From assembly GCA_028288315.1 (NCBI GenBank), contig JAQBNY010000013.1, positions 1 to 12,280 on the forward strand: 12,280 nucleotides of DNA. Reading direction: 5' to 3'. This DNA comes from Mucilaginibacter sp. GTDB taxonomy: Bacteria; Bacteroidota; Bacteroidia; Sphingobacteriales; Sphingobacteriaceae. Below the pieces are notes generated by a model. That model was given only the letters and a program-made list of their open reading frames with translations. It had not been told where the DNA came from and did not search any database. Of this stretch, positions 1 through 8,700 are shown piece after piece. Position 1 is the first letter of the stretch. Each line of letters starts with the position of its first letter. The translations under genes and the position numbers were made by a program.

Positions 1-1888
1 CTGCAATGCCCGATACTACTGTCCGTTCATCAATACCGGTATCAATGGTCAGCTTTAAAAGCTTTTTTGTTTTAGCAACTTTTTCTGCAGTTAAAATGGT
101 GCCTGTACGTATATCCATTCCAACAAAATCGTCAAATGTAATGTTGGCTTTTGCCGGCGCTACTATTGGTTGTTGTACCACTGCCGATGCTTTCTTTTTA
201 TCGGCCAGTTTCTGTATTTGTATATCTATCACCTCATCCTCAACCTTTTCAAATAACAAAGCTGCGGCGTTTAATTGGTGGCCATTTGCAAATTCTAATT
301 CCTGATAAAATGTTACTGCATCAACATTTAGCATGCCAAATATTTTTGTAGCACTTGCAGGTAAAAATGGCTGCAGGCATGTTGCCAGATGGCCTATTAA
401 TACTAAACTGTTATGCAAGGCTGTTTTAGCCGCCGCAGGGTCACTTTTAATTGTTTTCCAGGGCTCTTGCTCAGTTAGGTAACGATTGCCTAAGCGGGCA
501 ATATCCATTACGTTTTGCAATGCCTGTCTAAAACGGTAACTCTCCAGATTTTTACCCAACTCATCATAATAGTTGCCAATCTCTTTATCAAGATTGGCAA
601 CAGTTAATTTAATAGTTGGGGTATCGCTTTCTACCTTGCCCTCGTAAAATTTGTGCATTAGTATCATTACCCGGTTCACATAGTTTCCTAATATAGCAAC
701 CAGTTCATTATTAACGCGGGCCTGGTAATCTTTCCAGGTAAACTCGCTGTCGCTGGTTTCGGGCAGTATTGATGTAAGAACATAACGCAGCTCATCTTGC
801 TTGCCTGGCAACTCTTTCAAATATTCATGCAGCCAAACCGCATGGTTCCGCGAGGTAGAAAGCTTATCGCCCTCCAGGTTTAGAAACTCGTTGGCCGGCA
901 CATTTTGTGGCAAAATATAATCGCCATGCGCCTTTAATATAGCCGGGAATATAATGCAATGAAATACAATATTATCCTTACCAATAAAGTGTAACAGACA
1001 GGCATCATCTTCGGTATTGGCTTGCTTTTTCCAGTATTGTTGCCAATCCTTCCCTTTATCAATAGCCCACTGTTTTGTGGCAGATATATAGCCTATTGGC
1101 GCATCCATCCATACATATAGTTTTTTGCCTTTAGCTTCTTCTAACGGAACATCAATTCCCCAATCCAAATCACGGGTCATTGAGCGTGGCTGCAAGCCTA
1201 ATTTTAACCACGAGCGGCATTGTCCAAATACATTAACCTTCCACTCACCTTCCTTCTCGTCAATCCATTTCTCTAGCCATGGCTGATATTTATCTAATGG
1301 TAAATACCAGTGTTTAGTTGGCTTTAAAATAGGCTTTTTACTGCTTAAGGTTGATATTGGATCAATAAGATCTGTTGGGTTTAATGAAGTACCGCAGTTC
1401 TCGCACTGGTCGCCGTATGCTTTATCGTAACTGCAAACAGGGCAGGTTCCGGTAATATAGCGGTCGGCAAGGAATTGATCAAAATCTTCGTCGTAATACT
1501 GTTCGGAATACTTCTCAATAAACTCGCCTTTTTCATACAAGTTCAAAAAAAACTCCTGCGACAGATCATGATGTATGGCAGCCGAAGTACGATGGTAAAT
1601 ATCAAACGATATTCCGAACTCTTCAAAACTGCCTTTTATTTGATTATGATATTTATCAATTATTGCTTGTGGCGTAGTGCCCTCTTTTTTTGCTTTTATG
1701 GTGATGGCCGCGCCATGCTCATCCGAGCCGCAAATGTATACCACATCCTTTTTCATCAGCCTAAGGTAACGCACAAAAATATCTGCAGGCAGGTATGCGC
1801 CCGCCAGATGACCAATGTGTAACGGCCCGTTTGCATAGGGCAGTGCGGATGTTATAGTGTATCTTTTAAATTTATTAAGTTGCGACAT
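1..1888 (-). CDS. metG: Methionyl-tRNA synthetase, partial (3' end beyond window)
   Basis: Charges tRNA-Met with methionine in the cytoplasm, using ATP. The gene starts at the ATG complementary to 1886-1888, and about 629 codons lie in the window. The class I signature HIGH is at residues 24-27, directly after the MetRS hallmark PYANGPL. A four-cysteine zinc knuckle (C149, C152, C162, C165) sits in the connective insert. The second class I signature appears as KLSTS at 342-346, a variant of KMSKS, inside GDKLSTSRNHAVW. From about residue 583 (FDDFVGMDIRTG) the protein enters a C-terminal Trbp111/EMAP-like tRNA-binding domain, as in long dimeric bacterial MetRS. The window edge cuts this domain, so the full protein is probably several dozen residues longer. 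The gene is divergent from the LD-carboxypeptidase gene, and a perfect -7 element lies 24 bp upstream. The identification is secure. Confidence 0.97.
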   Translation of the reverse strand, partial: MSQLNKFKRYTITSALPYANGPLHIGHLAGAYLPADIFVRYLRLMKKDVVYICGSDEHGAAITIKAKKEGTTPQAIIDKYHNQIKGSFEEFGISFDIYHRTSAAIHHDLSQEFFLNLYEKGEFIEKYSEQYYDEDFDQFLADRYITGTCPVCSYDKAYGDQCENCGTSLNPTDLIDPISTLSSKKPILKPTKHWYLPLDKYQPWLEKWIDEKEGEWKVNVFGQCRSWLKLGLQPRSMTRDLDWGIDVPLEEAKGKKLYVWMDAPIGYISATKQWAIDKGKDWQQYWKKQANTEDDACLLHFIGKDNIVFHCIIFPAILKAHGDYILPQNVPANEFLNLEGDKLSTSRNHAVWLHEYLKELPGKQDELRYVLTSILPETSDSEFTWKDYQARVNNELVAILGNYVNRVMILMHKFYEGKVESDTPTIKLTVANLDKEIGNYYDELGKNLESYRFRQALQNVMDIARLGNRYLTEQEPWKTIKSDPAAAKTALHNSLVLIGHLATCLQPFLPASATKIFGMLNVDAVTFYQELEFANGHQLNAAALLFEKVEDEVIDIQIQKLADKKKASAVVQQPIVAPAKANITFDDFVGMDIRTGTILTAEKVAKTKKLLKLTIDTGIDERTVVSGIA

Positions 1889-1912
1889 TAAACAGGGATG
1901 TTTATTAATTTG

Positions 1913-1920
1913 CAAAGATA
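1913..1920 (-). promoter_or_regulatory. Candidate metG promoter, -7 element TATCTTTG
   Basis: Read on the minus strand, the sequence is TATCTTTG, a perfect match to the Bacteroidota -7 consensus TAnnTTTG, 24 bp upstream of the metG ATG. No TTTG -33 element is visible at the usual 19-21 bp spacing, so only half of the promoter is supported. Confidence 0.45.
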
Positions 1921-2012
1921 ATTTTTTTAAGTCAGAATTTGGGAAAGACGGAAGTCCGGAAGACAAATTGATTACTGGCTTCAAATATCTTATCTTAAAA
2001 GCTTTCAGATTT

Positions 2013-2927
2013 ATGCGGACCGCCCAACTTCCTAACTCTTCAATTCCTTACCTGCAAAAAGGCGATAAAGTAGCTATAACCTGTCCAGCTAAAAAGTTGC
2101 CCATACCCATGACGGATGCTATAAACTTACTTACCAGCTGGGGGTTGGAAGTTGTATTAGGCGAAACCGTTACCGCTTCATACAATCAGTTTGCGGGAGA
2201 CGATGAATTACGGGCAAATGACATGCAACGTTTTATTAATGACGAAAGCATTAAGGCTATTATTGCCGCTCGGGGCGGATACGGCACCATCAGGATGGTG
2301 GATATGGTTGATTTTTCAGCATTGCAAAAAAATCCTAAATGGCTGGTAGGCTTTAGCGACATCACCTTGCTGCACGCACATATCATTACTAATTATAACT
2401 TGCCCTGCATTCATGGGCAAATGCCTTTAAATATACCTGATGCATCTGCCTACTCATTAGAAACATTGAGAATGGCGTTATTTGGGGAAGAATTATCCTA
2501 TCAAATAGATGCAAACCCCCTAAACCGGGCTGGTGAGGCCCAGGGTATTTTAACAGGCGGTAACTTATCTTTATTAATAGCAATAGCAGGCTCAGTATCT
2601 GACCTGGACTATGCCGGTAAGATATTATTTATTGAAGACGTAGGCGAATACCTTTACGCAGTTGACAGAATGTTACGCAGCTTAAAACGTGCTGGTAAAC
2701 TTAAAAACCTTGCCGGACTAATTGTTGGTGGCTTTACAGATATTAAAGATAATGACATACCATTTGGGCAAACCATACCGGAAATGGTTATGGCTGTTGT
2801 AGCAGAATATAACTACCCGGTTTGCTTTGATTTTCCAGCTGGACATGTATCGAATAATTGCAGTCTTATCTTAGGCAAAAAATTAAATTTATCGGTTAAA
2901 ACTCAACGGGTTAGTATGAGTTATTAG
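2013..2927 (+). CDS. ldcA: LD-carboxypeptidase (peptidase family S66)
   Basis: Family S66 enzymes cleave the L-Lys/mDAP-D-Ala bond of murein tetrapeptides during peptidoglycan recycling, usually in the cytoplasm; no signal peptide is seen here. The protein has 304 residues, the usual family length. The expected Ser-Glu-His triad is present: nucleophile S115 in GFSDIT, E208 in ILFIEDVGE and H278 in FPAGHVSNN. The glycine-rich ARGGYGTIR block lies just before the serine and an IHGQMP block after it. The start at 2013 (MRTAQLPNSS) was chosen because an in-frame ATG at 1857 would run over the metG start and add 52 residues with no family resemblance. A weak promoter may exist (TTG at 1968-1970, 20 bp, TATCTTAA at 1991-1998), but it is not convincing. 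A DoxX gene follows after 23 bp. A broken paralogue of this gene's 3' end lies at 3946-4103. Confidence 0.93.
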   Translation: MRTAQLPNSSIPYLQKGDKVAITCPAKKLPIPMTDAINLLTSWGLEVVLGETVTASYNQFAGDDELRANDMQRFINDESIKAIIAARGGYGTIRMVDMVDFSALQKNPKWLVGFSDITLLHAHIITNYNLPCIHGQMPLNIPDASAYSLETLRMALFGEELSYQIDANPLNRAGEAQGILTGGNLSLLIAIAGSVSDLDYAGKILFIEDVGEYLYAVDRMLRSLKRAGKLKNLAGLIVGGFTDIKDNDIPFGQTIPEMVMAVVAEYNYPVCFDFPAGHVSNNCSLILGKKLNLSVKTQRVSMSY

Positions 2928-2950
2928 TAAACACCTTAAAATAAAATATA

Positions 2951-3358
2951 ATGGCATATTTAAGCAAACTTGGTAATCACCGCAATTTTGGCCTGCTACT
3001 TATCCGTGTAGGGTTAGGCGCAATGTTTATTTATCATGGTTACCCTAAATTATTAGGCGGCCCGGAGGGATGGGCTGGCCTTGGTGCCTCTACCAAGTAT
3101 GTTGGCGTAACCTTTTTGCCGGTAGTATGGGGACTTTTATCGGGATTAACTGAAACAATTGGCGGGGTACTCATCATGCTTGGGCTGGCATTTCGCCCGG
3201 CTTGTGTATTTCTTGTAATTAATTTGATAGTTGCTACGGCTACCCACTTTGGTAAAGGAGAAGGCCTGCAGGCGGCGGCCCATGCTATTGAAGCTGCTAT
3301 TATGTTTGCCGGCTTGTTTTTTGTTGGCCCGGGTAGTTATAGTGTAGATAAGAAATAG
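2951..3358 (+). CDS. DoxX-family membrane protein
   Basis: A 135-residue inner-membrane protein with four predicted hydrophobic segments at about 12-30, 55-78, 82-100 and 108-126. The LLIRVGLGAMFIYHGYPKL start, with a His-Gly in the first helix followed by a short GG/GW loop, is typical of the DoxX family (PF07681). DoxX proteins are small membrane proteins linked in some organisms to quinone or thiosulfate redox or to oxidative stress, but the role of most members is unknown and none can be assigned here. The gene follows the LD-carboxypeptidase by 23 bp on the same strand, so co-transcription is likely, with a strong hairpin about 100 bp downstream. The sequence before the ATG is A-rich with no Shine-Dalgarno match, as is common in Bacteroidota. 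Confidence 0.85.
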   Translation: MAYLSKLGNHRNFGLLLIRVGLGAMFIYHGYPKLLGGPEGWAGLGASTKYVGVTFLPVVWGLLSGLTETIGGVLIMLGLAFRPACVFLVINLIVATATHFGKGEGLQAAAHAIEAAIMFAGLFFVGPGSYSVDKK

Positions 3359-3460
3359 GCTGTAACTATTGTATTAAACAAATGTGTATTCCTGCATGCG
3401 TATGATATGTAGTTGGTAATGTGCCTTTATTCATACCGTCTTAATGATAATTACATAATA

Positions 3461-3493
3461 TTAAGCCCCGCAAGGTAATCTTGCGAGGCTTAA
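3461..3493 (+). terminator. Intrinsic terminator hairpin after the ldcA-doxX pair
   Basis: The arms TTAAGCCCCGCAAG (3461-3474) and CTTGCGAGGCTTAA (3480-3493) pair at 13 of 14 positions around a GTAAT loop. On the plus strand ATTTTAAAAT follows. It can also form on the minus strand, where it lies 22 bp past the stop codon of the susD remnant, so it may once have served both sides. Confidence 0.7.
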
Positions 3494-3515
3494 ATTTTAA
3501 AATAACTACAGTTAT

Positions 3516-3950
3516 TTAATACCCTGGGTTTTGTTTAATATTAGGGTTAAACAAAACTTCTGCTTGAGCGTAAGGCAATTGAAATTTAGGATCACCTGCG
3601 GCCAATGTCGGGATAGCGGGTGGGGTACCTGTTCCGTCTGCTTTTTCACCGTGTGTAGCGTCACGCTGTACAGGTAAATTTAAACGTTTTAAATCCCAGA
3701 ATCTATCGCCTTCAAAAGCAAGTTCTAATCTTCTTTGTTTTAAAATCTCAGTAAGCAATGGTGTTCCTGATAAGGCGTTATCAATAGTAGCATCATAACC
3801 TGTATAGCGGTTTGTTTTTAATAAAACTAAATCTGCTATAGCGGCTGGGATAGCTCCGCTTCTATATTCTGCTTCCATCCTGTTTAATAAAACTTCAGCG
3901 GTTCTAAGCACTTTACCATCAACTACACCAGCAGGTGTACCTGGCCTGCC
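3516..3950 (-). pseudogene. 3' remnant of a RagB/SusD-family lipoprotein gene
   Basis: The open frame holds 144 codons from GRPGTPAGVVDGK to the end NPNIKQNPGY, with an in-frame TGA (3951-3953) directly before it. The features are those of the C-terminal part of a SusD/RagB glycan-binding lipoprotein: a RTAEVLLNRMEAEYRSG helix (the usual R-AE-LL--AEA motif), a KQRRLELAFEGDRFWDLKR block, and the family-typical ending with NPN..QNPGY. Intact members are roughly 450-600 residues, so about the first 300 or more residues, including the lipoprotein signal, are missing. A GTG at 3911 could serve as a start in silico but lies inside the conserved domain, and no promoter is visible. The sequence is clearly of a different SusD subtype from the intact neighbour at 4167-5777, so it is not a recent duplicate of it. 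The break coincides with the start of the ldcA remnant on the other strand. Confidence 0.85.
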
Positions 3951-4103
3951 TCAAATAGTGATAAATGTTGTTGCTGATTATGATTATCCGGTTTGCTTTG
4001 ATTTCCCTGCCGGACACGTATCTAACAACTGCAGCCTGGTTTTGGTAAATCCCTAAGTTTAAAGGTTACAACGGCTGGCGTTGAAATAAGCTATAAAAAA
4101 TAG
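3946..4103 (+). pseudogene. 3' remnant of a second LD-carboxypeptidase gene, frameshifted
   Basis: In the frame starting at 3946 the translation reads LPQIVINVVADYDYPVCFDF and continues through PAGHVSNNCSLVL. This matches the C-terminal end of the intact LD-carboxypeptidase from about residue 256, including the catalytic-His motif PAGH. The frame then hits TAA at 4054-4056. Restoring one G after 4044 gives LGKSLSLKVTTAGVEISYKK and a TAG at 4101-4103, again matching the intact protein's end. Counting by eye across both frames, 34 of 50 aligned residues are identical. Third codon positions differ widely, so this is an old paralogue and not a fresh copy. The Ser and Glu of the triad are absent, so the fragment cannot be active. 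It converges on the susC-susD operon. Confidence 0.85.
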
Positions 4104-4138
4104 AACCCAAATACTTGTTAAGGTATTTGGGTTCTATT
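4099..4138 (-). terminator. Intrinsic terminator of the susC-susD operon
   Basis: A perfect 16-bp inverted repeat (arms 4099-4114 and 4123-4138, core GAACCCAAATAC/GTATTTGGGTTC) surrounds an 8-nt loop. Read on the minus strand it lies 28 bp past the susD stop codon and runs directly into TATTTTTTATAG, a classic U-tract. The U-tract is the complement of the last lysine codons of the ldcA remnant. Confidence 0.85.
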
Positions 4139-4166
4139 AAACTTGTTTAGTTAATCTAAATTATTG

Positions 4167-5777
4167 TTATTGAGCTGTAGCCTTAGTTGTTTGAGCATTG
4201 TATGCTGTTTCATCAATTGGAACATCCCAATAGTCTGCATAGTTATATTCTATGAAACAAGGTAACGCAGTATAACCTGCACCGCCACCGGTAAAACTTC
4301 CTGGTACCAAAACAATAGCGCCAGCACGGCCGCCACCCTGGCTTGCCGGTGCTGTTACACCCCAGCGGCGGGCATCATAAAATGCAACACCACGTAAGAA
4401 TAAACCTATCCTGCGTTCTTTTCTTAACTCTTCAAGAGCTCCGTTCAAATCGAGTCCTGTGCCTTTAACAGCAGCTAATTGAGCTCCCTGGGCAATCCTA
4501 ACGTCATCAATGTAACCTAAACCGGTTTCGATGTTACCGCTACGGATTTGTACTTCGGCAAGCATTAGGGCATTTTCTTCCCATGAACCGGCATATAAGT
4601 GTTTACCAACGTGTGCTTTACCAGTCGTCCAATATCCACCATCTTCAATAGCATTAGGTGTATAACGAGATCCGAACTGGATACCGCGGGCCCTAACGTT
4701 GACTACAGTGGTTCCTAATAAACGGATACCATTATCCTTTCTTTTATCACCAACTTTAAAATCCTGTACTAAACGTTCGCTGGTATACTGCCAAGACGGG
4801 TTTATATCATCATTATTCCACAAGAATGGGTGGATCTGTGTACCCGCTGTTAAGTCGTTAACACTATTGACATCCATCCCTCTAACAAAAGCCTGGTCAC
4901 CTTGAACCAAACCTTTGCTTGCCAGATCAGATACTTTAGTAAGTATAGCAGCATTAAGGTCTTTTACCTTAGTATTAACTAAAATATTCCTTGCTTCATT
5001 GGTATAGCAGCTCCTAACCCACATAGAAGGGGTAATAGCTGTTCCTGTTACGTTAAATGATGGAGTAATAGCAACCATAGTTGCTTTATAGTCAGCATCA
5101 GCATCGTTTATGCCTTTTAACAAAGCTATGGCTTTCTCAAAATTAGCATTAGCCTCTGCTATAATAGCATCATGCCCAACATAATTGTTGTTGGTTGTAC
5201 CATCAGCAGCATTATTTATAATGCCCTGGCTGTATAATGAGCCAATTTGCGAATACAACAACCCTTTCCACCAATAGGCCCAAGCCTGTAAAGTAGCTTT
5301 TTCACTTGCAGGAATCTCCAATTTAGGGTTATCTAATGCCATCAATAAAATATTTGCCTGCCCATTTGCAAGATAAGCATCTTGCCAGGTAAACTGGAAT
5401 GCGTTACTCCCACTGGCATCAGCAGCAAAGTTGTTCAGACTTCTTAATTGAGTTATCTGATCAACCCCAAATATATTAGGAATCTTAGTATTGTAAGGCG
5501 CCGGCAATGTAATAGCCGTAACTTGCTGAGTAAACCTCATACCAAAATTACCTACTGACGAGAATTGCTCGTCACCCATTACACTGTTATAAAAAGTTGA
5601 TTTATCAAATACAGCACCACTTTGCCTGTAAAATCCCGCAGAATAGTATTCTATACCCGTTTTTGTTTCTAATGAAACCAATGACGGGTTATTCGGGTTA
5701 CCTAATTGTAAATCTGATTTTTTACATGCGGAACTCGCCAAGGCAAGCGCAAAAACCAAAATATATATTTTTTTCAT
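4167..5777 (-). CDS. SusD/RagB-family outer-membrane nutrient-binding lipoprotein
   Basis: SusD-type proteins are surface lipoproteins that form a lid on a SusC-type receptor and capture oligosaccharides or other oligomers for import. This one has 536 residues. A short signal peptide ends in a lipobox (ALASSAC) with the lipidated cysteine at residue 18. The C-terminal region shows the family block ELRKERRIGLFLRG with FYDARRWG at residues 449-473, and a LMLAEVQIRSGN helix near 404-415 in place of the usual R-AE-LL--AEA. The glycine-rich tail (about 481-500) and the ending PIDETAYN separate it from the subtype seen in the remnant at 3516-3950. It begins 18 bp after the susC stop, so the two are an operon. 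The substrate cannot be read from the sequence. An intrinsic terminator follows. Confidence 0.95.
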   Translation of the reverse strand: MKKIYILVFALALASSACKKSDLQLGNPNNPSLVSLETKTGIEYYSAGFYRQSGAVFDKSTFYNSVMGDEQFSSVGNFGMRFTQQVTAITLPAPYNTKIPNIFGVDQITQLRSLNNFAADASGSNAFQFTWQDAYLANGQANILLMALDNPKLEIPASEKATLQAWAYWWKGLLYSQIGSLYSQGIINNAADGTTNNNYVGHDAIIAEANANFEKAIALLKGINDADADYKATMVAITPSFNVTGTAITPSMWVRSCYTNEARNILVNTKVKDLNAAILTKVSDLASKGLVQGDQAFVRGMDVNSVNDLTAGTQIHPFLWNNDDINPSWQYTSERLVQDFKVGDKRKDNGIRLLGTTVVNVRARGIQFGSRYTPNAIEDGGYWTTGKAHVGKHLYAGSWEENALMLAEVQIRSGNIETGLGYIDDVRIAQGAQLAAVKGTGLDLNGALEELRKERRIGLFLRGVAFYDARRWGVTAPASQGGGRAGAIVLVPGSFTGGGAGYTALPCFIEYNYADYWDVPIDETAYNAQTTKATAQ

Positions 5778-5795
5778 CTCGTGTTACTTTTTAAA

Positions 5796-8700
5796 TTAAA
5801 ATCCAACGTTTAAACTAAACTGGAATGATCTAAGGTTAGGTGAACCGTAGTAATCGATACCTCTGTAGTTACCGATGCTTCCTAGAGCTGTACCCTGGCT
5901 GTCAACAGATGCGCTGGCTTCCGGGTCAAGGCCTTTGTATTTGGTAAATGTAAGTAAGTTGTGTCCTGATACTGTTACATTTACTGTTTTGATCCAGGTT
6001 CTTTGAGGATTGATCAAACTTGTAAGGTCATAACCGATAGACGCATCGCGCAAGCGTACATAACTTGCATCTTCAACAAACCATGATACTGGGTTAAGTG
6101 TATTGTAGTAACCTGCATAATAGTTTACAAACGCACCTGTTTTGCCTGCAATTGTTACAGGGGTATCAAAGTCTTTTGATAACCTATCCCTGTATAACCA
6201 TTGGCGAGTTTGGTTGTATATCTTGCCTCCGTGGCTCCAGTCAAACTGGAACGATACACTAAGGTTTTTATACCTAAACCTGTTAAACATTGATGAAGTA
6301 AACTTGGGGTTAGTATTACCCATGTTCGAAAGGTCATCTGCGCCTGTAATTACAGGCGAGAATGTTGCTATATTAACCACATTACCATCTACAAGAGTGT
6401 ATTTTGCTGCATCAGCCTCAGCTATGTAACGGGTTCCGTCCGGTTTTAATTGGTTAACGCTGTGTAGAGGTGTTTGTCCATATAATACGCCCAACTGTTC
6501 GCCCTCTTTAATAATAAATGCACCATTAAAAACAGGTAAGTTGTTAGATAGCTTAGTTACAACTGTTTTGGTTTTAGCAAATCGTAAGCCGATATCCCAA
6601 GAGAAATCTTCTGATTTGTAACCGCTCGCATCTAAAGACAGGTCTATCCCATTAGATTTCAATGAGATAAGATTATCTAATATAGCTGTAAATCCTGATG
6701 AAGGTGCTACAGGAGCGTTTTGGATAACATCATTTGATTTCCTTGTCCAATATGAACCACTGAAAGTTAAATTTGACAACCAGTTACCTTTAAATGGTGT
6801 AAATGTTACATCTGTACCTAATTCTATCTCTTGCGTAACCTGAACCCTTAATAATGGGTTTCTTGCGGTTAGCTGGTTTGATAAATCTGTTCCGTTTGAT
6901 CCTAATGCATTAACATTCAAGATCAATTCCCTTGCATAATTATCAGGCTGTACCCCTGCTTTACCAAAAGCACCACGTAATTTCCAGTTGGCTACTAAGT
7001 CGTGATTTTTAAATAATTCTGACGGATTAAAGTACACTGTTCCACGAGGAAAGGTAAATGGTTTAGACTGGCCACCGAACACAGAAGAATAATCTGAACG
7101 GAAACCACCTGAAATACCAAATAAGTTACCAAAATCAATGGTTTGGTTAACCAAAAATCCATATGTAAGGTTAGCATAATCGGTTGCATCTCCGGCAGTT
7201 TTGGTAGACGCACCCGATATATTTACCGGAGGATATGGTGTTAAACCTGTACCCTGGGCGAAATAGTAACGATATGTTCTTCTTCTTGCATCATAACTAA
7301 ACTGAGTTGAGGTTTTGATGGGAAGTGAACTATGAAAATCATTCTTAAAATCGGTACGAACAAAAACACTCGCGATGTTATATTCGTCTTTTAAGTTAGC
7401 GAACTCATTAGTGATCTGTCCGTTTGGAGCTCCCCATGAAACATCCTGGTAGGTCGATTCCTGGTTTTTGTAGTAATCATGAGAATCTTCCGTACGATAA
7501 TCTAATGAATACTTATAGTCAAACTCAACAAATTTTGGGAATCTATAGTTAACATTCGCGTTCTCTAAAATTCTTGGCGTTTTTTTATAACGTGAGTGAT
7601 AATCTCTTTCTGTAAGGGAGTTATTTCCATCAATATCAACACTTGGCTTAACAACCCTTAAACCGGTTGTAGGATCAATATAATTGAAATCGATAAACGG
7701 ATAAGAGTTAACCAGGTTAAACTTGCTGCCACCAAGTAAGTTTTCATATGTATATATGAATTGGGTGCTGTTTCTGATTGTTAACCCTTTTACCGGGTTG
7801 AAACCCAAGTTCATGTTTACATTTGTCCTGTTATAGTTGTTACTAAATACATCTTGTTGCGCAAGGTTTGATACACCAAAAGCAAAATCCGCCTTTTCTG
7901 ACCCACCACGGATATTTAACGAGTTGTTATACGTGCTTGCAGTACGGTAACCTTGAGCTACGTGATCAAAAGTTGGAAGATTGTACGCTTTGTTGTTTTG
8001 AACTGTTGGATCTGTTACATAATCCTCCTCAGCCGGAGATGACCAAATGCCATGCTCATCCTTTGCAATAGGGTTTCCGTCAAAATCTACAATGTTGTTA
8101 GAAGCATCTGTTTCGTAGTGATGAAATTTTGCTACCAAAGGGTTTTTTGCCAAAACTTTATCGCTACTGTATTTCGATGTGAAATCAATAGAAAGTTTTC
8201 CATTTTTAGATCCTTTTTTTGTAAACACCTGAATTACACCGTTACCACCCCTTGAGCCGTAAAGCATACCACCGGCAGATCCTTTTACAACCTCAATGTG
8301 ATCAACGATCGATGGGTCTAAAATATTAAGCATATCATCATCAACCTGAACACCATCTATAATGATCAAAGGATTTGATGAACCAAGGTTTGTGTAACCC
8401 CTTAATACAATTTGCGCATTACTGCCCGGCGTACCACTGTTCGAAAGAACCTGAACACCGGCAATTTGGCCGGTTAATGCCTGGCCAACCGAAAGATTCG
8501 CGCTTTTTGCAAAGTCTTTGTTTGACACAGTAGCAACATCAATTGCAACAAGTTTTTTCTGAGTGGCAACACCCACACCTGTTACAACAACCTCGTTAAG
8601 AAGGTTTGCGTTAGATGCTAATGATACGTTAACACTTGTACCACCACCGATGGCAATTGTCTGCGTTGAAAAGCCAATAAAAGAAAAGCTTAATGATTTT

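Noticed and set aside
6..305. Plus-strand open frame of 99 codons
   Set aside because: It is antisense to the conserved C-terminal region of metG, with low-complexity Ser/Phe/Ala composition and no recognisable domain.
1475..1822. Plus-strand open frame of 115 codons
   Set aside because: It lies entirely opposite the HIGH-containing catalytic region of metG, which is unambiguous.
1857..2012. Longer N-terminus for the LD-carboxypeptidase using the ATG at 1857
   Set aside because: It would overlap the metG start on the other strand and read through the metG -7 element and the repeat units, adding 52 residues without family resemblance. The start at 2013 gives the normal length and puts the catalytic Ser at the expected position.
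3909..3911. The 131-residue SusD piece as a functional gene starting at GTG
   Set aside because: The GTG lies inside the conserved domain, family-like sequence continues upstream of it to 3950, and there is neither a signal peptide nor a promoter.
2780..4103. Site-specific integration into the 3' end of ldcA, leaving the displaced end downstream
   Set aside because: The layout (full gene, about 1 kb, displaced 3' end) fits superficially, but no identical core sequence exists at the boundary, there is no integrase, and the two 3' ends differ at many silent sites.
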